NCBI GenBank assembly: GCA_963712435.1
Contig: CAVQIB010000001.1
Location: 372,001 to 436,000, forward strand
Reading direction: 5' to 3'
Length of the DNA: 64,000 bases
Source of the DNA: Rhodoplanes sp963712435
GTDB lineage: Bacteria; Pseudomonadota; Alphaproteobacteria; Rhizobiales; Xanthobacteraceae
The notes beneath the pieces are model-generated. The model worked only from the letters and a program-made list of their open reading frames with translations, was not told the DNA's origin and did not search any database. This document shows, in pieces, positions 9,735 to 18,745 of this stretch. The translations under genes were made by a program, and so were the position numbers. Position 1 is the stretch's first letter. Every line of letters begins with the position of its first letter.

Positions 9735-9772
9735 GCTTGACGCCGGCTCATGATTGCTTGACGCCGGCTCAT
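9735..9772. repeat. Short tandem repeat after argF
   Basis: GCTTGACGCCGGCTCAT occurs at 9735-9751 and again at 9756-9772, a 21-bp period with two copies. The region 9703-9993 holds no convincing gene. This is the only structure I see in it before the palindromic repeat that follows. Confidence 0.75.
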
Positions 9773-9993
9773 TCCAGTCGCGGACACGATTGGCGGCGCA
9801 GCGCGCGTCGGCGATCCGTTTTTCGTCCTTCTCCGTGAAAACGGGGGAGGATGCGTTTATGCGCGGGTTCCGCACTACTGTGCGTCCTTGTCCCCGTCAT
9901 CGACCGCCACAGGCGCTTGCGCGGCGGCGCGGGCGAGGTTGAGCGCGACGATGAACTCCGCCTCCGGCCATTTTGCCTCGACGTATTTCAAAC

Positions 9994-10138
9994 CTTCACC
10001 TCTCCCCGGCGGGGAGAGGTCGGAGACGGAGCGCAGCGACGGCTCCGGGTGAGGGGGCTCGCGGCCATCCAGAGGGTCGCTCCCCCTCACCCGCCGCGCT
10101 TCGCGCGTTTACCTCTCCCCATCGGGGAGAGGTGAAGG
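9994..10138. repeat. Composite palindromic intergenic repeat of rhizobial type
   Basis: The stretch begins CCTTCACCTCTCCCC and ends GGGGAGAGGTGAAGG, so its ends are inverted copies. Inside, each half forms its own hairpin around CTCTCCCC-GGGGAGAG (10000-10019 and 10113-10133). Both halves carry the (G)GGTGAGGG / CCCTCACCC element. Repeats of this style are scattered between genes in Bradyrhizobium and relatives and behave like REP/RPE elements. It lies downstream of the vapC stop proposed here, so it may act as a transcript end or be inert. Confidence 0.8.
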
Positions 10139-10166
10139 CTCGCCTGCCCCTGCCCCTCCCCCTCCC

Positions 10167-10575
10167 CTACTCCTCCGCCTCGTCCGAGCGGCACGCAGTC
10201 CACGTCGGTGGCGGCGAAGTCGGTGCCCTTGAACAGGAGCGGCTCGGCCTCCGCGATCGCGAGCGCGTAGGCCGCGCAGTCGCCGAAATTGAGCCCGGCT
10301 CTGTGCCGGCCCTTGCCGTAGCGCACAAAAGCGTCGCGCGCGATGTCGGCCTGGCGCTCGTCGAACGGCACGATGCGGGCGCCGATCGCCGCAAGGAGGT
10401 TTTGGAGCTCGACGCCCCCGAGCGGCCCGAGACGGCCGATCATCACCATGCCGGCTTCCAGTTTCGTAATCGCGGACACCAGGCGAACCTCCGCGGCTTC
10501 GATCGCTCTCTGCAGGCGACCGCGTTCCGGTTCGCCCAGCAGGATCGCGATCAGCGCCGACGAGTTGATCACCAT
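10167..10575 (-). CDS. vapC: VapC-family PIN-domain ribonuclease toxin
   Basis: Type II toxin; PIN domains cut RNA with Mg2+ held by conserved acidic residues. The protein starts MVINSSALIAILLGEPE. The usual first Asp of the VIDSSAL signature is Asn here. Later acidic positions are present: KLEAGMVMIGR, IVPFDERQADIARDAFVRYG and LNFGDCAAYALA. The raw frame runs on to 10087 through the palindromic repeat and yields a Gly-rich tail. Removing one G near 10182 instead gives a natural ending CVPLDEAEE at 10167 and 135 residues, typical for VapC. Its ATG shares one base with the vapB stop (TGATG). Confidence 0.85.
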
Positions 10576-10840
10576 CAGTCGAACAGGCCCTGCTCGTTGT
10601 ATCCGAGGATTTCGTCGTCGCTCCGGTCGTCGAGCACAGGGCAGGCGGCTGACGCGCGCAACGATTTCGTCAATTCCGCGCCTGAACGCTTCGTAGTCCT
10701 GCCGGGCGCGGCTTGCGCCGCTCGCGCTCGACCTCCTTGCGCAGAACGTCGGTCAGGACCTCGGTGATGCCCTGCTTGCGCCGGCGGGCAAGTTCGCGCG
10801 CAAGCCGCTCCGTCTCCGGATTCTTGATGTTGAGCGCCAT
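10575..10840 (-). CDS. vapB: VapB-family antitoxin (two frameshifts)
   Basis: Antitoxin partner of the PIN toxin; expected to bind VapC and repress the operon. The N-terminus MALNIKNPETERLARELA is the signature of the Rv0623-like VapB family, followed by a basic helix ending RKEVERERRK. After two single-base corrections (near 10640 and 10695) it continues QDYEAFRRGIDEI, then DRSDDEILGYNEQGLFD, the acidic/aromatic tail that usually occupies the toxin active site. It totals 87 residues. The raw sequence has no single open frame for it. Start ATG 10840-10838. Confidence 0.82.
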
Positions 10841-10861
10841 CGCACCGTTCTTTCGCTGTCG

Positions 10862-10891
10862 TTCTTCCTTCTTTATATATTTCTTCCTTCT
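10862..10891 (-). promoter_or_regulatory. Candidate vapBC promoter/operator with direct repeats
   Basis: The 11-mer TTCTTCCTTCT occurs at 10862-10872 and 10881-10891, a 19-bp period. Between the copies lies TTATATAT, the only AT-rich patch nearby. On the vapB strand this reads as two AGAAGGAAGAA half-sites flanking a TATATA box, 22-51 bp before the vapB ATG. Antitoxins commonly autoregulate through repeated half-sites over their own promoter, so an operator role is reasonable but inferred. The rest of 10841-11211 shows no gene. Confidence 0.45.
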
Positions 10892-11211
10892 ACCATCAGC
10901 AATGACGCTGTTCCTCGCAGGTCGATTTACCGTCCGACGTCACGCCGTCATTGTTCCTCCCTATTCCGCGCCTTTGTGTGCGGAAGGCCATTGGCGCGGA
11001 GGAGCGCGTCGGGTACATCATTGGGCAAAGGCCTCTTTCGGGATCGTAGGCGCGGCTGCGGCCGGCGCTCGGATGCTGTTCGTCCCGAAGGAGCATCGAC
11101 CGGCCCGACGGCGCGACGCCCTTCGGGGCAATGAACCCGATGGGCGGAAACTGCGTATAATGGATCGTTGAAGCGGGGCGCGGCGGCCCCTGGATCGAGC
11201 GGGACGGGAAC

Positions 11212-13463
11212 GTGGACGGACAGCACGAGAGGGAAAGCGAGCCCGAGTCGCGCAAGGCGCGCATCAAGCGCATTCTGCTCGACATCGACTCGCGGCTCGA
11301 TTTCGCGATGTTCCAGGCCGGGCACTGGGCGCGCGAGCTGTTCGAGCGCTTTGTCGTCTTCATGGACCGCTTCCATATCGCCGGCTGGCGGCGCTGGCTT
11401 CTCGTTGAGCCCGTCTCGGAAGGGCTGACGCTCGGGGTCGTCGGGGCCGTGCTGATGCTCGCGCTCGCGATCCCCGCCTTCCGCGAGACCTCCGACGAGG
11501 ACTGGCTGAAGAAGTCCGAGCTCGCCGTCGTCTTCCTCGACCGCTACGGCAACGAGGTCGGCACCCGCGGGGTCAAGCAGAACGACTCGATCCCCCTCGA
11601 GGAATTTCCCGATCACCTGATCAAGGCGGTGCTCGCGACCGAGGACCGCCGCTTCTACGAGCATTTCGGCATCGACGTGCCGGGCACCTTCCGCGCGCTC
11701 CTCACCAATGCGCGCGCCGGCGGCGTGGTGCAGGGCGGCTCGTCGCTCACCCAGCAGCTCGCGAAGAACCTGTTCCTCTCGAACGAGCGCACGATCGAGC
11801 GCAAGGTGAAGGAAGCGTTCCTCGCGGTCTGGCTGGAGACGCGCCTCACCAAGAACGAGATCCTCAAGCTCTATCTCGACCGCGCCTATATGGGCGGCGG
11901 CACCTTCGGGGTCGACGCCGCCGCGCAATATTATTTCGGCAAATCGGCCCGCGACGTGAACATGCCGGAGGCGGCCATGCTGGCCGGCCTGTTCAAGGCG
12001 CCCGGACGCGTTCGCCCCCCACATCAATCTGCCGGCGGCGCGCGCGCGCGCCAATGTCGTGCTCGATAATCTGGTCGAAGCCGGGTTCATGACCGAAGGC
12101 CAGGTGTTCGGCGCGCGGCGCAACCCGGCCAAGACCATCGACCGGCGCGACGAGTCGGCGCCCAACTACTATCTCGACTGGGCGTTCGAGGAGATGCGCA
12201 AGCTCGCCGACACGCTGCCGAGGTCGATCACGGAACGCTCTTTCGTGGTGCGCACGGCGCTCGACACCGGCCTGCAGCAGGCGGCCGAGAAGGCGGTCGA
12301 GGACGTCGATCCGCCAATACGGCCGCGATTACCGCGCGAGCCAGGCGGCGCTGGTGGTCGCCGATCTCGACGGCGCGGTCCGCGCCATGGTCGGCGGCGT
12401 CGACTACAGCGAGAGCCAGTTCAATCGCGCGACCGACGCGCTGCGCCAGCCGGGCTCCTCGTTCAAGCCCTATGTCTACGCGGCGGCATTGATGAACGGG
12501 TTCAAGGTCAATTCGAAGGTCGTCGACGGACCGGTCTGCGTCGGCAACTGGTGCCCGAAGAACTATTCGGGCGGCTATTCCGGCTCGATGAGCCTGACCG
12601 CGGCGCTCACGCGCTCGATCAACACCATCGCGGTGAAGCTCTCGATCGCGATCGGCAAGGGCAATGCCCGGATCGGGCGCGGCAAGATCGTTGCGCTCGC
12701 GCGGGCGATGGGCCTGCGCACGCCGCTGCCTCGACACGCCGTCGCTGCCGATCGGCGCCGACGAGGTGACCGTGCTCGACCACACCATCGCCTATGCGAC
12801 CTTCCCCAATGCGCGGCAAGGCGGTGCCGGCGCATGCCGTTCTCGAAGTGCGCACCGGGACCGGCGAGACGATCTGGCGGTTCGACCGCGACGGCAAGAA
12901 GCCGGTGCAGGTGATGCCGCCGCAGGTCGCCTCCGACATGAACATGATGATGAGCAAGGTGGTCGAGGAAGGCACGGCCCGGCGCGCGATCCTCAACGGG
13001 ATCAAGGCGGCGGGAAAGACCGGCACGACCAACGCCTATCGCGACGCCTGGTTCGTCGGCTACACGGGCAATTTCGTGTGCGGCGTGTGGTTCGGCAACG
13101 ACGATTACACGCCCGCTCAACCGCATGACCGGCGGTTCCGTGCCGGCCATGACCTGGCACGCGGTGATGGAATACGCCCATCAGGGGGTGGAGCTGCGCA
13201 ACATACCCGGCCTGCCGCCGAACCCGGCGACGACCGGTCCGCGCATGGCCGAGACCAAGGACGATGTTCCGCGCCCGGCCATGCTGTCGAGTCGCGGCGT
13301 CCAGGCGCTCTCGCGCATCGAGCGGCTGTTCGACGAGGCCGCCCGCGCGCCCGCGCCCGCCGCTGCGCGCGCGCAGCAGCAGTCGGAGGCGCAAGGGCTC
13401 GCGCCGGGCGGCGCCAGCGCGGCCGCCGGCGAGCCGCTCCGCGCCGCGAAGGCCAGGAATTGA
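11212..13463 (+). CDS. Class A penicillin-binding protein (PBP1A-type; five frameshifts)
   Basis: Bifunctional peptidoglycan synthase: glycan-strand polymerisation plus transpeptidation in the periplasm. A cytoplasmic N-terminus of about 75 residues precedes one membrane segment (GVVGAVLMLALAIPAF). The GT51 domain follows with EDRRFYEHFGIDVPG, QGGSSLTQQLAKNLFL and the ERKVKEAFLAVWLE region. The transpeptidase has its serine in QPGSSFKPYVYAA, the SxN-type motif in LTRSINTIAVKL and KTGTTNAYRDAWFVG. Extra bases near 12007, 12313, 12729, 12819 and 13121 break the frame. Removing five gives 748 residues. It starts at GTG 11212. The C-terminal tail is Ala-rich and low in complexity. Confidence 0.93.
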
Positions 13464-13527
13464 CGGCATGCGCCCGGCTGCGGGACCGTTCCGGCGCGCA
13501 ACCCGCTTTCTGTGATCGGATGTCACC

Positions 13528-14109
13528 GTGCGGCTCTTGATCGGCACGTTGTTTGCTCTGCTTGTTGCGGCGGCGATCGGCCTCGGATCGACCTGGTTCG
13601 CGCTCACGCGAAACACCGCCTTCGGCGCGATGAAGATCGGATCGTGGACCTCCTATCCGAAATCCGGCAGCGCCGAGATCGACCCCTATGCGCGCGCCTC
13701 GATCGCGCGCAGCGGCGAACTGCCGATGGGGCTTGGCGACGGCGTCTCCTTCATCGCCAAGAGCGACGACGCCGGGCGCGCGCTCGACGGGCGGTGCGAC
13801 GTGCTGATCAGCGGCACGACCCCGCAGGCGCGCTTTTTCACCCTCACGCTGTACGGCCCCGACGGGCGGCTGATTGCGAATTCGATCAACCGGCACGGCT
13901 TCACCAGCCAGGAACTGGTGCGCAAGGCGGACGGCAGTTTCGACCTCGTCGTCGCGCCCCGCGCGCGGCCCGGCAACTGGTTGCCGACCGGCGGCGTCGA
14001 GCGCTATGTCGTCATGATGCGCTTTTACGACACGCCGGTCGGGATCGCGACGCGGGCCGAACGCGAAGCGCCGATGCCCGTCATCCAGACCCGAGAGAGC
14101 TGCCAATGA
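13528..14109 (+). CDS. DUF1214 domain protein, exported
   Basis: 193 residues beginning with an N-terminal hydrophobic segment (LLIGTLFALLVAAAIGLGS) that acts as signal or anchor. The rest matches DUF1214 style: TTPQARFFTLTLYGPDGRLI, SFDLVVAPRARPGNWLPT and YVVMMRFYDTPVG. Function is unknown; DUF1214 often occurs fused to, or next to, DUF1254, as here. It starts at GTG 13528, 64 bp after the penicillin-binding protein. Its last 4 bp overlap the next gene (ATGA). Confidence 0.85.
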   Translation: MRLLIGTLFALLVAAAIGLGSTWFALTRNTAFGAMKIGSWTSYPKSGSAEIDPYARASIARSGELPMGLGDGVSFIAKSDDAGRALDGRCDVLISGTTPQARFFTLTLYGPDGRLIANSINRHGFTSQELVRKADGSFDLVVAPRARPGNWLPTGGVERYVVMMRFYDTPVGIATRAEREAPMPVIQTRESCQ

Positions 14110-14651
14110 TCCGCTGGCTTCTCTGGCTGCTCGCCGGCCTGATCCTCGGCGGGGTGGTGCATCTCGCCAGCATCCTGCTGCTGCCGCGCACGGCGACGCG
14201 CGACGCCTATGCGCGCCTGACCCCGCTCACCCGCGTCAATGCGTTCACGCTGCTGCCCGCGCCGCAGCCGGATCAAGCGCCCATCCCGTTCATGGACCCG
14301 GCCTTCGCCACCGCCGTCTGCCGGTATGACCTCACCCGCGGGGCGATCAAGCTCACCGCGCCGGTGAGCCAGGCCTATACATCGGTGACCTTCTACACGC
14401 GCAGCGGCGTCGCCTATTACGCCATCAATGACCGCGCGGCCGGGCGGCGCGTCGTCGAACTCGACCTGATGACTTCCGCCCAGCGCGAAGCGCTGCCGAC
14501 AGAAGAAGACGTGACGGCCGCCGACCGGCTGATCGTCGAGTCGCCGACGCCCGCCGGACTGATCGTGGTGCGCGCGCTGATCCCCGAACCCGCGCTCCAG
14601 CCGATGGCGAATGCCGCGGTCTCGGCCGCGCAGTGCCGCGGGCAAATCTAG
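14106..14651 (+). CDS. DUF1254 domain protein, exported
   Basis: 181 residues with an N-terminal membrane segment (IRWLLWLLAGLILGGVVH), then YARLTPLTRVNAFTLLPAP, FMDPAFATAVCRYDLTRGAI and SVTFYTRSGVAYYAINDRA, typical of the short DUF1254 proteins encoded beside DUF1214 partners. Function is unknown. The ATGA overlap with the DUF1214 gene implies coupled translation and probably a complex or shared task at the cell envelope. Confidence 0.85.
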   Translation: MIRWLLWLLAGLILGGVVHLASILLLPRTATRDAYARLTPLTRVNAFTLLPAPQPDQAPIPFMDPAFATAVCRYDLTRGAIKLTAPVSQAYTSVTFYTRSGVAYYAINDRAAGRRVVELDLMTSAQREALPTEEDVTAADRLIVESPTPAGLIVVRALIPEPALQPMANAAVSAAQCRGQI

Positions 14652-14768
14652 GACGTGGCGCGCACGCGTCTTTGACGTTTTCCAGGCGCGCCCCCATATG
14701 CGCCGCAGGCGGACGCGGGGGCGCCGTCCGCCGATTTCCGTCCACCGAGTCGCAAAAAAAGGCCCTTG

Positions 14769-15758
14769 ATGAACGAATCCAGCATTCCGACGCGCGAGCC
14801 GCATCAGGTCCCGGTGGACGACGCCGTTGCGCCGTTCGAGATCGCGTCGCTCGACCTGCGCGGGCGGGTCGTGCGGCTCGGGCCGGCGCTCGACGAGATC
14901 CTCAGCAAGCACGATTATCCGGTCCCGGTGGCGAAGCTTCTCGGCGAGGCGATCGTGCTCGCCGTGCTGCTCGGGACTTCGCTCAAGTTCGACGGGCGGT
15001 TCATCCTGCAGACACAGAGCGACGGGCCGGTGCGGATGCTGGTCGTCGACTATCGCAGTCCGGGGCGCGTGCGCGCCTGCGCGCAATTCGACGCCGCGCG
15101 GGTCAACGCGCTGGCGGAGGCGACGGCCGGGAGCCTGCTCGGTCGCGGGCATCTCGCCATGACCATCGACCAGGGTCCCGACATGACCCGCTACCAGGGT
15201 CTCGTCGCGCTCTCCGGCGACGGGTTCGAAGCGGCGGCGCACGAATACTTCCTGCGTTCGGAGCAGATACCGACCCGGGTGCGCCTGGCGGTCGCCGAGG
15301 AGCTGAGCGCCGCGCCAGGCGGGCTGCGCCGCCGCTGGCGCGCGGGCGGCCTCATGCTGCAGTTCCTGCCCAAGAAAACCGAGCGGATGCGCGGCCCCGA
15401 TCTCGATCCCGGCGATGCGCCGGAGGGCGTCGCTCCGCATATCGTTCCCGAGGATGAAGCCTGGGCCGAAGGCCAGGCGCTGGTCGCGACGGTCGCCGAT
15501 GTCGAACTGATCGATCCCGCCCTGTCGAGCGAGCGGCTGCTCTATCGCCTGTTCCACGAGCACGGCGTGCGCGTGTTTCGCTCCATCGCGGTCGAAGCGA
15601 AGTGCTCCTGCTCGCGCGAGCGGGTGGAGAACATGCTGCGCAGCTTTTCGACCGAGGATCGCGCCGACATGGTGGAGGACGGCCGCATCCTCGTCACCTG
15701 CGAGTTCTGCAACGCGAAATACACGTTCAGCCCGGAAAGCGTGCTCGAGGACTGCTGA
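14769..15758 (+). CDS. hslO: Hsp33, redox-regulated chaperone
   Basis: Cytoplasmic holdase activated by oxidative unfolding. The zinc-binding redox switch is at the C-terminus: CSCSRERVENML (CxC) and CEFCNAKYTF (CxxC). The body shows LLGEAIVLAVLLGTSLKFDG and GLVALSGDGFEAAAHEYFLRSEQIPT, normal for the family. The 329-residue length is typical. The frame extends to TTG 14766, but ATG 14769 is the better start. In many Hyphomicrobiales hslO directly follows argD-argF; here about 5 kb with vapBC, the PBP and the DUF pair lies between. Confidence 0.97.
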   Translation: MNESSIPTREPHQVPVDDAVAPFEIASLDLRGRVVRLGPALDEILSKHDYPVPVAKLLGEAIVLAVLLGTSLKFDGRFILQTQSDGPVRMLVVDYRSPGRVRACAQFDAARVNALAEATAGSLLGRGHLAMTIDQGPDMTRYQGLVALSGDGFEAAAHEYFLRSEQIPTRVRLAVAEELSAAPGGLRRRWRAGGLMLQFLPKKTERMRGPDLDPGDAPEGVAPHIVPEDEAWAEGQALVATVADVELIDPALSSERLLYRLFHEHGVRVFRSIAVEAKCSCSRERVENMLRSFSTEDRADMVEDGRILVTCEFCNAKYTFSPESVLEDC

Positions 15759-15795
15759 GCCCACCGCGCCGGCCAGGAACGCGCGCATCGCCGCG

Positions 15796-16245
15796 TCAGT
15801 CTGCTTCGGGGCTCCAGTCGGGCGGCGCGAGCTCGAAGTGCTCGAAGGCAAAGCCCGGCGCGACGGTGCAGCCGAGCAGCGTCCACTCGCCCAGGCTTTC
15901 GGCCGCCTGCCAGGCATGCGCTGGAACCACCGCCTGCGGCTGTTCGCCGGCGGCAAGATCGGGACCGAGCCGCAGCCTGATGACGCTTCGCCCCGGCCCG
16001 GCGATGGCGAGCTCGAGCGGCGCGCCGGCATGCCAATGCCAGACCTCGACGGCGTCGATGCGGTGCCAGTGCGAGCGTTCGCCGCGCGCGAGCAGGAAAT
16101 AGATCGCCGTCGAGTGCGCGCGCCCGTCGCTGCGCGCGTGATCGCGAAATGTTTCGCGGAAATGGCCGCCCTCGGGATGCGGACGCAATTGCAGATGCCG
16201 GATGATATCGGCGGCGCTCAGCGCGGTCGGGCGGCGTAGGTCCAT
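15796..16245 (-). CDS. Cupin of the DUF985 (Cupin_5) family
   Basis: 149 residues with the DUF985 pattern: HLQLRPHPEGGHFRETFRD at the N-terminus, STAIYFLLARGERSHWHRID and VEVWHWHAGAPLEL (metal-binding His cluster), and LGCTVAPGFAFEHFEL at the end. Some members are described as sugar epimerase-like, but no activity is established. Its start overlaps the end of the upstream membrane-protein gene by 28 bp on the same strand, so the two are probably co-transcribed. Confidence 0.88.
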   Translation of the reverse strand: MDLRRPTALSAADIIRHLQLRPHPEGGHFRETFRDHARSDGRAHSTAIYFLLARGERSHWHRIDAVEVWHWHAGAPLELAIAGPGRSVIRLRLGPDLAAGEQPQAVVPAHAWQAAESLGEWTLLGCTVAPGFAFEHFELAPPDWSPEAD

Positions 16246-17876
16246 GCGAAAGCCTGTCCGAGCCGTCTCACTTCGTCAATCAGCGCGGCGTCGCGCCCCT
16301 GCGCGCAGCGATGGCGCTCGGTCTCGATGATGAATTGCGCCTTGCTCGGATCGGTCTCGACGATCCAACCCGGCGGATAGACCCTGCCCATGTCGTGCTC
16401 GCGCCACGGGATGCAGGTGATGACCCGCGGCGGGCCCGCCGCCGCGAGCGCCGGGTCGTCTTTCAGTTTCTGCTCCAGCCGGCGCACCGCCTCGGTTCCG
16501 GCCGCCGACCAGAAGTCCAGCTCGAAGCGGCCGTGCGACCGCCAAGCGCCGCCGGCGAAGGCGTTGGTCGCGACATATTCGAGCGGATGCAGCATCGCCA
16601 TCACCGCGATCGAATAGGCGAGCTGCGCCCCCGCCAAGGCGGCCGCGGTTCTTGGGAAACGCATGATCAGCGGCGCGATCTGCTTCAGTCCCCAGCCGGC
16701 GAGGACCGCCATCATCGGGATCGTGAACAGCACGTGCCGGATCCCGTCGTAATGCGACATGCGCGTGAGGACGATGATCGCGCCCGGCGCGATCGCGGCG
16801 ATCACGACCACCAGCAGGCCGCGCGAACGCGCAAGCCATACGAGCGGCGCCTTCAGGCCGGCGAGGCCGGAGCGGGCGTAGCGCGCCGCCGACTTGCGAA
16901 CGAGGCTCACGAGATTGGTCAGACCGGCGCCCAACGCGACGAGCAGCAGGAGAATGAACAGCTCGGGCAGGCGCGCGAACAATTGCTCGGCGATGTAGTG
17001 CCACGGCAATGCGGTGGTGGACAGCTCGCGTCCCCAGGAGGGAAAGTCCATCACCAGCTGGATCTTGGCGAAATGCGTGTAGGCCTTGGCGAACTGGGCC
17101 AGCGGATTGCCGATCTGCAGCCAAGGCCACAGGGCAAACGCGACGAGGCATGCGATCGCCGCGACGCTTGCAAAGCGCAGCGCGATCTGGAGCGCCGGCC
17201 GCGCGGCCCTTCGCCCCTGGCGCAGCACGCGTTCGAGCGCGGCGAGCCCCAGCGCGCCGAACAGATAGGCCAAGGCGATCACGCCGCCCGTGCGGATGCC
17301 GAGCGCCAAGCCGATGGCGAGGCCCGTCACGATGGTCGCGCGCCACGACGGCGTCTCGCCCCGCGTCATCCACACAATGGCGAGCGTCGACCAGCACATC
17401 GCGGCGAGAAACGGCGTGTCGATCGGCGCAAAGAACAGCAGGCCGTACAGGTACCCGGTGATCAGGCACAGCACGACGGCGGTCAGCCCCGCCCACTTGC
17501 CGGCGACGAGCCGACCCAGCGGGAGCAACGCAGCAATCCCCGCAAGGCCGATCACGAAGGTGACGGCGTGGCGCACGGTGAGCGCGCTCGCAAGCCCGAG
17601 CGACTGCACCGCTGTAATCAGCATCTGCGCCCACGGCCCGTACATCGCCATCTCCTCGAAGGCGAATTGCGAGCGATCGGCAAAGCCGCTCAAATACCAG
17701 GCGAGCGCGTTCGGTCCGTAATCCTCGGTGTTGAACTCGTCGATGGTGATGCCGTAATCGCCCGCCGTGGCGAGCCCGATCACAAGCGTCACGCCGAGCA
17801 CGACGCAGCCGATCGTGATCTCGGCATCGCCGCGCGACGCCGTTGCCTTCTTTTCGAGCGGGGTGATCGCGCGCAT
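16218..17876 (-). CDS. Multi-spanning GT-C type (GT39-like) membrane protein
   Basis: 552 residues with about ten hydrophobic segments. Acidic residues sit in the first periplasmic loop (GDYGITIDEFNTEDYG), where GT-C glycosyltransferases keep catalytic Asp/Glu. There is a C-terminal soluble region of about 130 residues containing ITCIPWREHDMGR. This layout fits lipid-linked sugar transferases of the GT39/PMT superfamily, but no specific donor or acceptor can be named. The ATG at 17876 lies 9 bp from the end of gloB, so it sits in a minus-strand run gloB - this gene - cupin. Another frame of this strand is also open for 977 codons; I treat that as a shadow. Confidence 0.7.
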   Translation of the reverse strand: MRAITPLEKKATASRGDAEITIGCVVLGVTLVIGLATAGDYGITIDEFNTEDYGPNALAWYLSGFADRSQFAFEEMAMYGPWAQMLITAVQSLGLASALTVRHAVTFVIGLAGIAALLPLGRLVAGKWAGLTAVVLCLITGYLYGLLFFAPIDTPFLAAMCWSTLAIVWMTRGETPSWRATIVTGLAIGLALGIRTGGVIALAYLFGALGLAALERVLRQGRRAARPALQIALRFASVAAIACLVAFALWPWLQIGNPLAQFAKAYTHFAKIQLVMDFPSWGRELSTTALPWHYIAEQLFARLPELFILLLLVALGAGLTNLVSLVRKSAARYARSGLAGLKAPLVWLARSRGLLVVVIAAIAPGAIIVLTRMSHYDGIRHVLFTIPMMAVLAGWGLKQIAPLIMRFPRTAAALAGAQLAYSIAVMAMLHPLEYVATNAFAGGAWRSHGRFELDFWSAAGTEAVRRLEQKLKDDPALAAAGPPRVITCIPWREHDMGRVYPPGWIVETDPSKAQFIIETERHRCAQGRDAALIDEVRRLGQAFAWTYAARPR

Positions 17877-17885
17877 GCGGGCCGG

Positions 17886-18654
17886 TCAGGACCGGTTCTT
17901 CCGCTCCCGAAGCTCGCCGAACACCTGCGCGGCGGGCTTGCCGGCAAGGCCCACGGCGGCGGCCACCTGCGGCACGTCGGCGCGCAGGAACGGGTTCGCC
18001 TGCTTCTCTTCGCCGAGCATCGAGGGAACGGTCGGCCGGCCGGCGGCGAGCAGCCGGTCGACCTCGGCGGCGCGTCGCTTCAGCGCGTCGTTGTCCGGCT
18101 CGATGGCCAGGGCGAACCGGATATTGGACTGCGTGTATTCGTGGCCGCAATAGATGTGCGTGTCGTCCGGCAGCCCGCGCAGCTTGACGAGGGAGCCCCA
18201 CATCGTCTCGGCGCTGCCTTCGAACAGCCGGCCGCAGCCGATCGAGAACAGCGTGTCGCCGACAAAGGCCGCGTTCTCCTTCGGAAACCAGTAGGCGATG
18301 TGGCCGGCGGTGTGCCCCGGCGTCTCGATCACCTGCGCCTCGAGCGAGCCCGACCTTGACGATCTCGCCCTCGCGGACGGCCGCGTCGACTCCAGCGATC
18401 GGGCTTCTTTCGTGCGCCGGCCCGGTGACGCGGCAGCCATGGCGCTCCTTCAGTTCGACGATGCCGGCCGTGTGGTCGCCATGATGATGGGTGACGAGAA
18501 TATCGGTCAGCCGCCAGCCGCGCTCGGCGAGCGCGGTGTCGACCGCGCGCGCCTCCGGCGCATCGATGGAGGCCGTCGCTCCGGTCGCCGGATCATGGAC
18601 GAGGACGCCGTAATTGTCCCTCAGGCACAGGAAAAGATGATTCTGCGCAGGCAT
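17886..18654 (-). CDS. gloB: GloB, hydroxyacylglutathione hydrolase (one frameshift)
   Basis: Metallo-beta-lactamase-fold thioesterase hydrolysing S-lactoylglutathione in methylglyoxal detoxification. It starts MPAQNHLFLCLRDNYGVLVH. Metal ligands: THHHGDHTAG, the His in ETPGHTAGHIAYW, the Asp in FVGDTLFSIGCGRLFEG and CGHEYTQSN. The glyoxalase II C-terminal segment (EEKQANPFLR) is present. One extra G near 18350 splits the gene. Removing it gives 255 residues, normal for glyoxalase II. It is 91 bp downstream of malQ on the same strand. Confidence 0.95.
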
Positions 18655-18745
18655 GGAATTGTCCGCCGCTGTTGGGGCTCGACTGAACTCGGTGACGCAA
18701 ACGCGACTGCAAAGTCCGGACCGCAGCGTCGCGGCCCGTCGCCGC

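Noticed and set aside
9994..10138. CRISPR-like repeat structure
   Set aside because: Only two inverted halves of one palindromic element are present, with no regular direct repeats or spacers.
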